Below, piece by piece: positions 43,180 through 51,973 of a stretch of 64,000 nt of DNA; the stretch's first letter is position 1; every line of letters starts with the position of its first letter. Origin of the DNA: Rhodococcus jostii RHA1 (GTDB lineage: Bacteria; Actinomycetota; Actinomycetes; Mycobacteriales; Mycobacteriaceae); assembly GCF_000014565.1 (NCBI RefSeq), contig NC_008268.1, positions 4,716,501-4,780,500 of the forward strand, given 5' to 3'. The notes under the pieces are model-generated. The model worked only from the letters and a program-made list of their open reading frames with translations, was not told the DNA's origin and ran no database searches. A program made the position numbers and the translations under genes.

Positions 43180-44240
43180 CGGGCGGCCGCCCGTTCCGCG
43201 GCGGCGAGGACCCGCTCGGTCTCCCGCCCCGCGGCGGTGTTCTTCTTGCCGTGACGGGAACCCGCCAGTTTCGCCTTGATGTGCTCACGGACCGTCACCG
43301 GCGCGTACCCGTCGTCGGAGTGTTCGCACAGTCCCGGCAGGGTCGCGATCACCGCGTCGACGTTGCCGTCGTGGAAGAACGCCGCCGATCGGCGGCGCTT
43401 GATCGTTCCGTCGACGACGGGCGGAGTCACCCGGTGCAGCGTCGACATCCACCGGTCGTTCGTGAGCCGGGCGGTGAGGTCGCCGAGGTTGACGAGCAGT
43501 GCGCCCTCCGCGGGACTCACATCGTGCCAGCGCTCGTCGCGCCCGAGAACCTGCAGGCCGGCCACCCGGTCGGCCCACAGCACCGTGACCAGTCCGAAGT
43601 CGGTGTGCTCACCCATGCCGGTCAGCTCGCCGTCCAGGGTGACACTGCCTTCCGGCAGCGCGTAGTTGTTCATGCGGAGGACGTCGATGGAATGGTCGGT
43701 CAGGGCGGTGAAGAAACCCGGATCGAGCCCGAGGGCGTCGGCGAAGATCCGCGTCAGGGTGTGGGCGACGCGCTCGCCGTGCGCGTAGTACTCCTGGACG
43801 GAGTCGGTGAACGAGGGCACCTCGGGCCACACGTTCAGTCCGTAGTCGGCCTCGGAAAGGTTCAGGTCCGGGAACGACCGGGCCTCCGTCCCGACGTTGT
43901 AGGCCTCGAAGAAGTCGTTCATCCGGGTGGCCGATTCGACGCCCAGGCTCAGGCTGAGCGACTCGCTCTTCGGCGGGCTGTACCCGCGGTTCGCGCCCTC
44001 CACGCGATACGTCTTCTTCGTCTCCAGGGGCAGCGCGAAGAAGTCGTCGACGGCGCCGGCGAGTCCCTCGATCACCGGTTCGGGGATGCCGTGACCGAGG
44101 ATCTGGATGAATCCGACGGTGGCGCAGGCGGAGTCGATCTCGCGCGCCACCCGGGCGCGTTCCGAGTCGGACCCGCCGGTCACGTACGGGGAGATGTCGA
44201 TGACGGGGACGTCGAACGGCTCAGGCACGGGCGGCAACAT
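43176..44240 (-). CDS. IPNS-type 2-oxoglutarate/Fe(II) dioxygenase in the purine island
   Basis: The 354-residue dioxygenase has His212-x-Asp214 (GEHTDFG), His269 (TLHRV) and an Arg-x-Ser 283-285 motif (RRS). It is divergent in sequence from the 27.4 kb member. The start overlaps the end of the NCS2 purine permease gene by 20 bases, implying translation from the same mRNA. Such enzymes are annotated in purine clusters of actinobacteria, but a reaction on a purine is not established here. Confidence 0.83.
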   Translation of the reverse strand: MLPPVPEPFDVPVIDISPYVTGGSDSERARVAREIDSACATVGFIQILGHGIPEPVIEGLAGAVDDFFALPLETKKTYRVEGANRGYSPPKSESLSLSLGVESATRMNDFFEAYNVGTEARSFPDLNLSEADYGLNVWPEVPSFTDSVQEYYAHGERVAHTLTRIFADALGLDPGFFTALTDHSIDVLRMNNYALPEGSVTLDGELTGMGEHTDFGLVTVLWADRVAGLQVLGRDERWHDVSPAEGALLVNLGDLTARLTNDRWMSTLHRVTPPVVDGTIKRRRSAAFFHDGNVDAVIATLPGLCEHSDDGYAPVTVREHIKAKLAGSRHGKKNTAAGRETERVLAAAERAAAR

Positions 44241-45603
44241 GCGGCTCCTCGGAGGTCGGGGAAACGGGGTCGGCTGCGATGACGGGTGCGGAGGCGGCGC
44301 GGGCCGCGGCGCCGATCCGGGTGTGATTGAACAGCAGGTTCAGGGAGAACGCGGAGATCGCGGCGAGTGTGATGCCGCTGCCGAGCAGGATCTGGGCGGA
44401 CGAGTTGAAATGCTCGAACATGCCCTCGGCGAACTCGGGGAGCAGGCCGATGCCCACCGACACCGCGACGATGGTGGTGTTGATCCGGTCGCTGAGATCC
44501 ACCTTGCGGAGCGTGTTCATCCCCACCACGGCGACCGTCGAGAACAGGATGATGCCGACACCGCCGACGACCGGGGCGGGCAGGGCCGCGACGACGGTGC
44601 CCATCTTCGGGACGAGTCCGAGGACGATCAGGATGGCACCGCTGGTAGCCGTCACGTACCGGCTGTGGATGCGGGTGGTGGCGACGGCTCCGACGTTCTG
44701 CGTGAAGATCGTGTCGACGAATGCGTTGAAGATGCCGCCGAGTACGCCGGACAGCGCATCGCCGACGAGTCCGCGAGCCACGTCGCCCTTGGTCAGCGGC
44801 TTGCCGGTGATCTCGCCGAGGGCCAGCATGCTCGCCGTCGACTCCGCGAACACCACGGCCATCACGATGCTCATCGCCACCACTGCCGTGATCGGGAACT
44901 CCGGTGCCCCGAAGTGGAACGGCGCGGTGATGCCGAACCAGGGGCTGCCGGAGACGCCGCCCAGGTCGATCAGGCCCATCGGAATTGCGACGAGCGTGCC
45001 GGTCACGAGGGCGAGGAGCACGCCGAGCTGGGTCCAGATCCCGCGGCCGAGGCACAGGAATGCGATCGCGACGAGCACGACGACCCCGGCGAGCATGATG
45101 TTGCCGGGATCCGCGAAAGTGGCTGCCGTCGGATCGTTTCCGACGACGAGACCGGCGGCGACGCCGATCAGGGAGATGCCGACGACGGTGAGGACGACGC
45201 CGGTGACCAGCGGTGGGAAGAACCGGATCAGCCGCGCGAAGGGTACGGCGAGGGCGAGTCCGACGACGCCGCCTGCGAGCATCGAGCCGTACACCGCCTG
45301 CAGCCCGTATTCCTTGGCGATGAGGATCATCGGAGTCAGCCCGGCGAACGTCGCGCCACAGACGATCGGCAGCCGTGCGCCCGCAAGCTTCCCCACCCCG
45401 AGGCTCTGGATGATCGTGATGATCCCGGCGATCAGAAGGTCGGCGCTGATCAGTAACGCGACGGTGGACTTGTCGAGTCCTACTGCGGCCCCGAAGACCA
45501 GCGGAACGGTGATGCAGCCGGTGTACATGATGAGCACGTGCTGCAGACCGAAGGCCGCCTGCCGCACCAAGGGCAGGCGCTGGTCGACTGCGTGGAAGGA
45601 CAT
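44221..45603 (-). CDS. NCS2 nucleobase (urate/xanthine) permease
   Basis: The 460-residue permease (ATG 45603) has about 12-14 membrane segments and the NCS2 motifs QHVLIMYTGCITVPLVFG (segment 1) and FAESTASMLALGEITGKP, plus the NAFVDTIFTQNVGAVATT substrate region. It should import uric acid or xanthine with protons. It is divergent from the XRE-cupin regulator gene across 141 bases. Confidence 0.88.
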   Translation of the reverse strand: MSFHAVDQRLPLVRQAAFGLQHVLIMYTGCITVPLVFGAAVGLDKSTVALLISADLLIAGIITIIQSLGVGKLAGARLPIVCGATFAGLTPMILIAKEYGLQAVYGSMLAGGVVGLALAVPFARLIRFFPPLVTGVVLTVVGISLIGVAAGLVVGNDPTAATFADPGNIMLAGVVVLVAIAFLCLGRGIWTQLGVLLALVTGTLVAIPMGLIDLGGVSGSPWFGITAPFHFGAPEFPITAVVAMSIVMAVVFAESTASMLALGEITGKPLTKGDVARGLVGDALSGVLGGIFNAFVDTIFTQNVGAVATTRIHSRYVTATSGAILIVLGLVPKMGTVVAALPAPVVGGVGIILFSTVAVVGMNTLRKVDLSDRINTTIVAVSVGIGLLPEFAEGMFEHFNSSAQILLGSGITLAAISAFSLNLLFNHTRIGAAARAASAPVIAADPVSPTSEEPHVAARA

Positions 45604-45707
45604 GGGTCGATCTCCGTCCGAGTGAAGGGAGCGTTCGAGTTCACGTTCTATTGAGCACGCCAATCTTTACTAAGCAGGGTCAATTTCGTTTCGTCCGTGT
45701 TATCAGT

Positions 45708-45720
45708 CGCGGATTCCGCG
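45708..45720. promoter_or_regulatory. Palindrome upstream of the XRE-cupin regulator
   Basis: CGCGGATTCCGCG is a perfect dyad about one central base, 24 bases before the regulator start and 104 before the permease start. Longer outer arms CCGTGTT (45695-45701) and AACACGG (45722-45728) surround it, so the region could hold an operator or a hairpin. Autoregulation is inferred. Confidence 0.55.
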
Positions 45721-45744
45721 AAACACGGTGCTAGCGTTCGCCTC

Positions 45745-46308
45745 ATGGACGAGGATCAACACCTGCTGGCCGTCGCCATCGGCACCGCGATCAGATCGGC
45801 CCGGCATGACGCGGGGCTGACGCTGCGCGACGTGGCGGCCAAAACGGGACTGTCGCAGCCGTTCCTGAGTCAGGCCGAGAACGGCCACTCGGTGCCGAGC
45901 GTCATGAATCTGCACCGGGTGGCCCAGGTACTGGGAACCACGGCGCACGCCCTGCTCGAACAAGGTGCGCGCACGCCGACGAGTCTGGTGCGCAGCCGCG
46001 AGGGCAGACGCTTCGCACTGTCGGACGGAGCCGTGCTCCGGTTCTGTTCCACGGGGGTGCGCGCGATGGAACCGAACGAGGTGACGGCGCAACCGGGTTC
46101 GCAGGCCGGCGAGCACACCGAACACGCCGGCGAGGAGTTCATCTACGTCATCGACGGCAGCGTCCGGGTGGAAGTCGGCGTCGAGGAGAGTTACGTGCTC
46201 GACAAGGGAGACACTCTGTACTACCCGGCCACCGTGCCGCACCGGTGGTTCAACGACGCCGCGGAACCGGCGAGGTTCCTCATCACGAGCACCCCGCCGT
46301 CCTTCTGA
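45745..46308 (+). CDS. XRE-type HTH regulator with cupin domain
   Basis: The 187-residue protein (ATG 45745) has an N-terminal XRE HTH (GLTLRDVAAKTGLSQPFLSQ, residues about 22-43) and a C-terminal cupin (GEHTEHAGEEFIYVIDGSV, DTLYYPATVPHRW) which may bind a purine intermediate. It is divergent from the NCS2 permease and is a good candidate for its regulator. Confidence 0.83.
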   Translation: MDEDQHLLAVAIGTAIRSARHDAGLTLRDVAAKTGLSQPFLSQAENGHSVPSVMNLHRVAQVLGTTAHALLEQGARTPTSLVRSREGRRFALSDGAVLRFCSTGVRAMEPNEVTAQPGSQAGEHTEHAGEEFIYVIDGSVRVEVGVEESYVLDKGDTLYYPATVPHRWFNDAAEPARFLITSTPPSF

Positions 46309-46311
46309 CCG

Positions 46312-47040
46312 TCAGCGGCCGAAACCCTCGAGCAGTCCGGTGTACTTCTTGGGCAGGGGAGCCGCGAATTCTCCGCGCGCGCCGGTCCGCAATCCGAGCG
46401 TCACGAGGGACTGCACCATGAGGGTGGCCGCCGCCACGCCGTCGACCACCGGCACCCCCAGCTCCGCCGAGATGACGGCGCACAGGTCCGCCATGCCCGC
46501 GCACCCCAGCACGATCGCGTCCGAACCGTCCCGGTCGAGGGCGAAGCGGCAGGCCTCGGTGATCACCTTCACCGCATCCGGATCGCGGTCGAGGTCGAGG
46601 ACGGCGATCTCGCACGCGTGCACACCGAGGCAGAAGCGTTGCATCCCATACCGTTCGGCCAGTTCCCAGGCCCGGCCCCGGGTTCGTCCCAGCGTCGTGA
46701 CGACGCTGAACCCGCGGCCGAGGAAACTCGCGGCGTGCATGGCCGCCTCGGCGATCCCGAGGACGGGCCCGGAGGCCAGTTCACGGGCCGCGTCGAGGCC
46801 GGGGTCGCCGAAGCAGGCGATCACGTACCCGTCCACCCCGGCCGCCTCACCACGTGCGATCTCCTCGAGAAGGCCGGGGACGCTGAGTGCTTCGTCGTAA
46901 TGACTCTCGATCGAAGCCGGACCCATCTGGGGGCTCACCGCCTCGACGAGCGTCCCAGGCCCCGCGACGGAGCGCGCGCAGTCGCCGATCTTGTCGGTCA
47001 TCGACTGGGTGGTGTTGGGATTGATGATCTTGATGTGCAC
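46312..47040 (-). CDS. Allantoin/hydantoin racemase-like protein
   Basis: The 242-residue Asp/Glu/hydantoin racemase family member (GTG 47040) has IINPNTTQSMTDKI, catalytic Cys in IACFGDPGLDAA and in VLGCAGMADL. The gene is ten bases after the NCS1 permease. Uricase and OHCU decarboxylase yield S-allantoin while some allantoinases prefer one enantiomer, so allantoin racemisation is the likely role. Hydantoin is the alternative. Confidence 0.8.
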   Translation of the reverse strand: MHIKIINPNTTQSMTDKIGDCARSVAGPGTLVEAVSPQMGPASIESHYDEALSVPGLLEEIARGEAAGVDGYVIACFGDPGLDAARELASGPVLGIAEAAMHAASFLGRGFSVVTTLGRTRGRAWELAERYGMQRFCLGVHACEIAVLDLDRDPDAVKVITEACRFALDRDGSDAIVLGCAGMADLCAVISAELGVPVVDGVAAATLMVQSLVTLGLRTGARGEFAAPLPKKYTGLLEGFGR

Positions 47041-47050
47041 GTTCGTCGAC

Positions 47051-48589
47051 CTACGCTTCGATCGGGGCCGTGCGATTCGCACGACGGGCACCGGCGGACA
47101 ACCCGAGGTAGCAGACGAATCCGACACCCATGCCGAGGAACCACGAGTACTGGGCCGCACCCGCCATGCCCCACACGTCGAGTCCGAACGGCTGGGCTTT
47201 GAGGATCACGGGAATCATCGCGACCAGAGCTCCGACGACGGTGGAGATGATCGCAGCCGGGTTGTAACCCTTCTTGTACCAGTATGTTCCGCTCTCGGAC
47301 ATGGTGAACATGTCGTCCAGGATCACCCGCTGCCTGCGCACCAGGTAGTAGTCCGCGATGAGGATTCCGAACAGCGGTCCGATGAACGCTCCCAGCGTCT
47401 CGAGCGTGTAGTGGATCACCTCGGGGTTGTTGTACAGGTTCCACGGTGTGATCAGGACGGATCCGACGGCGGCGATCATTCCGCCCGTACGCCAGCTGAT
47501 GCGCTGCGGGCTGACGTGCGAGAAGTCGAAGGCAGGAGAGACGAAGTTGGCGACGATGTTGATACCGATGGTGGCGACGATGAAGGTGAGGAGGCCGAGG
47601 ACGACGGCGAACAGGTTGTCCATCTGCGCGACCGTCTCGACGGGATCGGTGATCAGGCGGCCGTACACGGGCAGGGTCGCGGAGGCGGTGACGACGGTGA
47701 GGATCGAGAAGAACAGGAAGTTCACCGGGAGACCGAGGAAGTTGCCGCGCTTGACCGCGCCGAACGTCTTGCCGTATCGGGAGAAGTCGCCGAAGTTGAG
47801 CATCGGGCCCGAGAAGTACGACACGACAAGGGCGATCGCGCCCAGCACCACGGGCACAGCGGACCAGCCGGTGTAGTTGACCTCGCCGAGGTTCAGGCTG
47901 ATGTTCGACCATCCGGCCTCACTGATCAGGTAGATCGCGAGCATCAGCATCACGACGTAGACCGCGGGACCGCAGAAGTCGATGAACTTGCGGATGCTCT
48001 CCATGCCGCGCCAGAAGACCAGCGCCTGCAGCACCCACATCGTCATGAACCCGGCCCAGCCGAGCGCCGACAGTCCGAGGAATCCGTGCTCGTGCACGTC
48101 CGCCCAGGGCGCCAGACCCGGCCAGATCTTCAGGCCGAGGATCACGAACGCATGCGACGCCAGGTACGTCTGGATTCCGTACCAGGCCACCGCGATGAGT
48201 CCACGGATGATGGCAGGCACGTTGGCGCCCAGAACACCGAAGGCGCTGCGGCACATGACCGGGTAGGGGACACCGGTGACCTGGCTGGGCTTGGCCACCA
48301 GGTTCGCGAACACGTTGACGATCGCGATGCCGACCACCAGGGCGACGAGGACCTGCCAGCTGGTCAGCCCGAGCGCGAACAGGCTGCCCGCGGTGACGTA
48401 GCCGCCGACGCTGTGCACGTCGGACATCCAGAACGCGAAGATGTTGTACGAAGACCACGACTGCGTCTTCAGCGGCGCGAGATCGTCGTTGGTGAGTCTC
48501 GGGTGATAGCCGGGCTTGATCAGCCCGGCGCCGGCCAGGTGTGCACCGGGGACGGTTTCCCCCTCGTTGGAGGGCGCTGTCTGAGTCAT
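47051..48589 (-). CDS. NCS1 family permease (allantoin/hydantoin type)
   Basis: The 512-residue permease (ATG 48589, GGGAG seven bases upstream) has the NCS1 pattern: LKTQSWSSYNIFAFWMSDVH, PYPVMCRSAFGVLGANVPA, and 12 membrane segments. PucI/Mhp1-like members import allantoin or hydantoin with sodium or protons. Neighbouring racemase and allantoinase genes favour allantoin. The promoter region carries a long perfect inverted repeat. Confidence 0.85.
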   Translation of the reverse strand: MTQTAPSNEGETVPGAHLAGAGLIKPGYHPRLTNDDLAPLKTQSWSSYNIFAFWMSDVHSVGGYVTAGSLFALGLTSWQVLVALVVGIAIVNVFANLVAKPSQVTGVPYPVMCRSAFGVLGANVPAIIRGLIAVAWYGIQTYLASHAFVILGLKIWPGLAPWADVHEHGFLGLSALGWAGFMTMWVLQALVFWRGMESIRKFIDFCGPAVYVVMLMLAIYLISEAGWSNISLNLGEVNYTGWSAVPVVLGAIALVVSYFSGPMLNFGDFSRYGKTFGAVKRGNFLGLPVNFLFFSILTVVTASATLPVYGRLITDPVETVAQMDNLFAVVLGLLTFIVATIGINIVANFVSPAFDFSHVSPQRISWRTGGMIAAVGSVLITPWNLYNNPEVIHYTLETLGAFIGPLFGILIADYYLVRRQRVILDDMFTMSESGTYWYKKGYNPAAIISTVVGALVAMIPVILKAQPFGLDVWGMAGAAQYSWFLGMGVGFVCYLGLSAGARRANRTAPIEA

Positions 48590-48713
48590 CGTTTTGCTCC
48601 CTGGTGCAGTACGGACACGACTGCGTCGACGTAAGGGGTGCCTCGGTGAAAAGCACACCACCGAAGTGCTGGGAGCAAAAGTAGTTTTCGGATATTTCCT
48701 GCCTGTGACGGCG

Positions 48714-48759
48714 AAGATATATTCTCGCCGGGCGCCGGTGTGAGCTGAGAATATATCTT
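48714..48759. promoter_or_regulatory. Long inverted repeat upstream of the NCS1 permease
   Basis: AAGATATATTCTC (48714-48726) and its exact reverse complement GAGAATATATCTT (48747-48759), 20 bases apart, in the 180 bases between gntR and the permease. The arms are strikingly AT-rich in this 67% GC-like context. A pair of half-sites for the adjacent GntR protein, or a terminator for gntR, are both possible. Confidence 0.7.
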
Positions 48760-48769
48760 GCTGGTCGGC

Positions 48770-49483
48770 TTACCCGGGCGTGTCCCGGAAGATTCCGGTG
48801 TCCGTGGGGAGAGCGGCGATCACCGTGTCGAGTTGTTCGTTGTGCCGGTCGGTGGCCGCCTTCAACGCCGCGGCGTCGCGGGCGAGGAACGCCGCGAGCA
48901 TGTCCCGGTGCCCGAGATGGAGTTGCAGCCGCGCCGGCGTTCCCACCTGCGACATCGGCTGCACCGGCTCGGTGATGTTCCACGCCGATTCGAACATGTG
49001 CAGCAGTCGCTGCATCCGGCAGGGCGACGCCAGGGCCAGGTGGAAGTTGCGGCTCTCCCGGTGGTACGCGGTCAGGTCGTCCTCGAGAACCGAGCGGTCG
49101 AGTGCCGCGTACGCCTGCCTGGCCCGGGTGTCGTCGGCGTCGTCGGCGAGGGTGATCGCCACGGAGTGCGCCGCCGACTCGAGGACGCCCCGCACCAGGT
49201 AGAGCTCCTCGAGTTCGTCGACGGTCAGCCGGGCGACCGTGTACCCGGCGTTGGCCCGGTGGTCGACGAGACCCTCGCCGATCAGCGTCTTCAGCGACTC
49301 CCGGATCGGGATACGGCTGACGCCGAAGTGCTCGGCCACCTCGTCCACCGGGATCGGGGTGCCGGGTGGGGCGCCGCCGCTGAGGATCACCCGGCGCAAC
49401 TCCTCCAGGATCACGGTCTGAGAGCTGCCGGGATCGCGGTTGGCCAGATTCGTGACCAGCATCGACGGTCGTCGCGGGGGCAT
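48770..49483 (-). CDS. GntR/FCD family transcriptional regulator
   Basis: The 237-residue regulator (ATG 49483, GAGGA seven bases upstream) has the GntR HTH (IPVDEVAEHFGVSRIPIRES) and an FCD-type ligand domain with metal-ligand pattern (DLTAYHRESRNFHLALA, HLGHRDMLAAF, DRHNEQLD). It is 10 bases after puuE and is followed by the permease operon, so it probably responds to allantoin-type ligands. Confidence 0.85.
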   Translation of the reverse strand: MPPRRPSMLVTNLANRDPGSSQTVILEELRRVILSGGAPPGTPIPVDEVAEHFGVSRIPIRESLKTLIGEGLVDHRANAGYTVARLTVDELEELYLVRGVLESAAHSVAITLADDADDTRARQAYAALDRSVLEDDLTAYHRESRNFHLALASPCRMQRLLHMFESAWNITEPVQPMSQVGTPARLQLHLGHRDMLAAFLARDAAALKAATDRHNEQLDTVIAALPTDTGIFRDTPG

Positions 49484-49493
49484 GGGTCCGTCC

Positions 49494-50426
49494 TCAGGCG
49501 GGGTGTACGTCGCGCCAGTGGCGGGCGATCTCGATGCGCCGGGCGACCCAGACGTCGTCGTGGGACTGCACGTGATCGAGGAAACGCTCCAGCGCCGCGG
49601 TGCGGGCGGGCCTGCCGACGATGCGGCAGTGCAGGCCCACGGACAGCATCTTCGGCGCCCCGGCCGTTCCCTCCGCGTACAGGACGTCGAAGGCGTCCCG
49701 CAGGTGCGCGAAGAACTGCTCGCCGCTCGGGAAACCGCCGGGCGACGCGAACCGCATGTCGTTGGTGTCGAGGGTGTACGGCACCACCAGGTGGTCGACG
49801 AGGCCCTTCCCGGGGGCATCGACCTTCACCCAGTACGGGAGGTCGTCGGCGTACGAATCGGAGTCGTACTCGAAGCCGCCGTGCTCGACGACCAGCTGCC
49901 GGGTGAGCGGGGAGTCGCGGCCGGTGTACCAGCCCAGCGGTGCCTCGCCGGTGAGGTCGCGCAGTATCTCCACCGCCTCGGCCAGGTCCTTGCGCTCGGC
50001 GTCCTCGTCGGAGAGCTGGTACGACTTCCACCACAGACCGTGGCAGGCGATCTCGTGTCCGAGTTCGCGAAAGGCACTGACGGCCTCGGGGTTCCGCTGC
50101 ATCGCCTTCGCCACCGCGAAGATCGTGAGCGGGAGTCCTCGTCGCTCGAATGCCCGGAGCACGCGCCACAGTCCGGCGCGGGATCCGTATTCGTAGATCG
50201 ATTCCATGCTCATGTGCCGGTTCGGGAACGGCTGGGCCCCGACCATCTCGGACAGGAACGTTTCCGACGCCTCGTCGCCGTGGAGCACGTTGTTCTCGGC
50301 GCCCTCCTCGTAGTTGAGGACGAACTGGACGGCGATCTTCGCGCCGCCCGGCCACTGCGGATCGGGCGGGTGCTGGCCGTATCCGACCAGGTCGCGTGGG
50401 TAGCTGGAGTCGAAACCGTGGGTCAT
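49494..50426 (-). CDS. puuE: Allantoinase, PuuE (polysaccharide-deacetylase) type
   Basis: The 310-residue metal-independent-type allantoinase (ATG 50426) has the PuuE opening YPRDLVGYGQHPPDPQWPGG, EIACHGLWWKSYQ, and ERKDLAEAVEILRDLTGEAP. It hydrolyses allantoin to allantoate. Its start overlaps, as ATGA, the stop of a short remnant of allantoicase, so the two were probably one operon step in the ancestor. Confidence 0.87.
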   Translation of the reverse strand: MTHGFDSSYPRDLVGYGQHPPDPQWPGGAKIAVQFVLNYEEGAENNVLHGDEASETFLSEMVGAQPFPNRHMSMESIYEYGSRAGLWRVLRAFERRGLPLTIFAVAKAMQRNPEAVSAFRELGHEIACHGLWWKSYQLSDEDAERKDLAEAVEILRDLTGEAPLGWYTGRDSPLTRQLVVEHGGFEYDSDSYADDLPYWVKVDAPGKGLVDHLVVPYTLDTNDMRFASPGGFPSGEQFFAHLRDAFDVLYAEGTAGAPKMLSVGLHCRIVGRPARTAALERFLDHVQSHDDVWVARRIEIARHWRDVHPA

Positions 50427-50578
50427 GATGCCAAGCCTGCCCGACCGGCCTCGGTCACGGAACCCCACAGGCGCAACCGCGCCGTGCCGCTGTCCGGGAC
50501 GATCTTCCCGCCGAGTGTGCGTCCGGCCAGGTCCGGCAGACTCCGGAAGCCGGGCGGGGTCAAGGTGTTCGGGCTCAC
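50423..50578 (-). pseudogene. alc: In-frame remnant of allantoicase
   Basis: The 51-codon ORF begins at GTG 50578 with AGGAGG (50590-50595) upstream and ends in ATGA overlap with puuE. Residues 11-27 (FRSLPDLAGRTLGGKIV) recall the start of allantoicase (family pattern F..LADR.LGGxVV), and residues 28-47 (PDSGTARLRLWGSVTEAGRA) recall its C-terminal repeat end (PDGGxxRLRLxGxxT). About 280 central residues are absent without a frameshift. Remembered family comparison; it could instead be an unrelated small gene. Confidence 0.6.
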
Positions 50579-50664
50579 GGGTGCGGCTACCTCCTGATCG
50601 GGCGTGGGGCAAGTGTAGGGCGTCGAAGTGGTGTTGCGGGCGGTCCTCGTGCGCGGCGAGGTGC

Positions 50665-51912
50665 TCAGCTCCCCGGAATCACCGCCCGGGTGAGGAGGTC
50701 GCGCAGGGTGTCCACCGTGCATCCCGGGGCCTGCGCGCGGACGGCGTCCTCGTCGAACGCGCCGCACGCCAGTCCCCGCAGGATCACCGTCGCGAGGGCC
50801 TGTGCGGTCGCCGGTTCGTCCATCACCCCGCCACCCTGGCGGTCGAGGTACGCCTGCACGCGGGTGGCCGCGGCGGGCAGCGCGGCGCGGTAGAAGTCGA
50901 ACGTCGCGAGCCAGCGGGTGATCAGGTGCCCGGGATGCATGTCCCATCCCTGGTAGTACCCGCGTTCGAGCGAGCGGGTGACGAGCCGGTAGTGCCGGGC
51001 CAGCGCGGCGTGGATCTCCTCGTCGCTGCCCTGCGGGATGACCTGGGTGGATCCGTCGCACACCCACACCCCGGTCTGGGCCGCCGCCACCAGCATCACG
51101 GACTTGGCGTGGTCGGCCACCGGGTGCTCGAGCGACTGGAACCGGGACGCGATTCCGCAGGCCGCGCTGTAGTCGTAAGTGCCGTAGTGCAATCCGGTGC
51201 AGCGTCCGTCGGCGAGGTGGATGGCCTTCGCGACGGTCACGGTGCCGTCGGGTCCGAGCACGGCCTGCGGGCTCTCGATCTGCAACTCGAAGTGCAGCGA
51301 CCTGTCGGGGAGCCCGTACGCGCGCTCGAGTTCCTCGCACAACGCGACGACGGCGGTGACCTGCTGGGCCGCACGCAGTTTCGGCACCGTGAACACGAAG
51401 CCGTCGGGAACCCCACCCGCGCCTTCGAGGACGAGTTCGAGCGTCCGGATCCCGCGGCGGCGCTCGTGCGGGGCCAGACCCTTCGCGCGGATGCCCAGCG
51501 ACCGCGGGCCGGACGGGTCGGACGAGAGCAGTCGCAGCGTGCGCCCCGCCTCCAGTGCGGCCGCGTCCTCGACGTCGTCGCTCCGCCAGCCGTAGCCGTC
51601 CTCGAAATCGATCCGCAGATCCATGACCGGACGGTGCTCGAGCATCGCGCGGACGTCGGGAAGCGCACCGGTCGTTCCGATTTCGGACAGCGCATTCGTG
51701 TGCCTGTCCAGCAGTTCGACAGCCTGCTCGCCCCACACCCTCGGGGTGTCCGGTCCGGCGTCCGCCGCACTCACATAGACGGTGTGGACGGGCTGCGGTT
51801 GCTGCCGATCACCCGGAAAGGCGTCCGCGAGGTCGGTGTCGACGGGGTCGAGGAGTGCGTCGACGCGGTCGAAACCGCTGTCGGGGAGACGGCTGAGGTA
51901 CTGGGGGTTCAC
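50665..51912 (-). CDS. DUF6986/HpcH-type aldolase-like protein of purine clusters
   Basis: About 415 residues from GTG 51912 (VNPQYLSRL...); a longer frame to GTG 51954 also exists. It has a TIM-barrel lyase look (DLRIDFEDGYG, LHFELQIESPQAVLGPDG, GLHYGTYDYSAACGI) with acidic metal-binding residues, similar to malyl-CoA/citrate lyase-type aldolases. Such genes are seen near purine catabolism in actinobacteria. Exact reaction unknown; cleavage of a ureidoglycolate- or glyoxylate-linked compound is speculation. Confidence 0.72.
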   Translation of the reverse strand: MNPQYLSRLPDSGFDRVDALLDPVDTDLADAFPGDRQQPQPVHTVYVSAADAGPDTPRVWGEQAVELLDRHTNALSEIGTTGALPDVRAMLEHRPVMDLRIDFEDGYGWRSDDVEDAAALEAGRTLRLLSSDPSGPRSLGIRAKGLAPHERRRGIRTLELVLEGAGGVPDGFVFTVPKLRAAQQVTAVVALCEELERAYGLPDRSLHFELQIESPQAVLGPDGTVTVAKAIHLADGRCTGLHYGTYDYSAACGIASRFQSLEHPVADHAKSVMLVAAAQTGVWVCDGSTQVIPQGSDEEIHAALARHYRLVTRSLERGYYQGWDMHPGHLITRWLATFDFYRAALPAAATRVQAYLDRQGGGVMDEPATAQALATVILRGLACGAFDEDAVRAQAPGCTVDTLRDLLTRAVIPGS

Positions 51913-51973
51913 GCCACGATCTTGGCAGAAATGCGGGATTCTCGTCGTACACACCGCGCCGGGTGACCTTCGT

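Noticed and set aside
44107..45456. A 449-residue acidic plus-strand frame over the NCS2 permease
   Set aside because: Hydrophilic Asp/Glu/His composition is the complement of a membrane protein; the permease is real.
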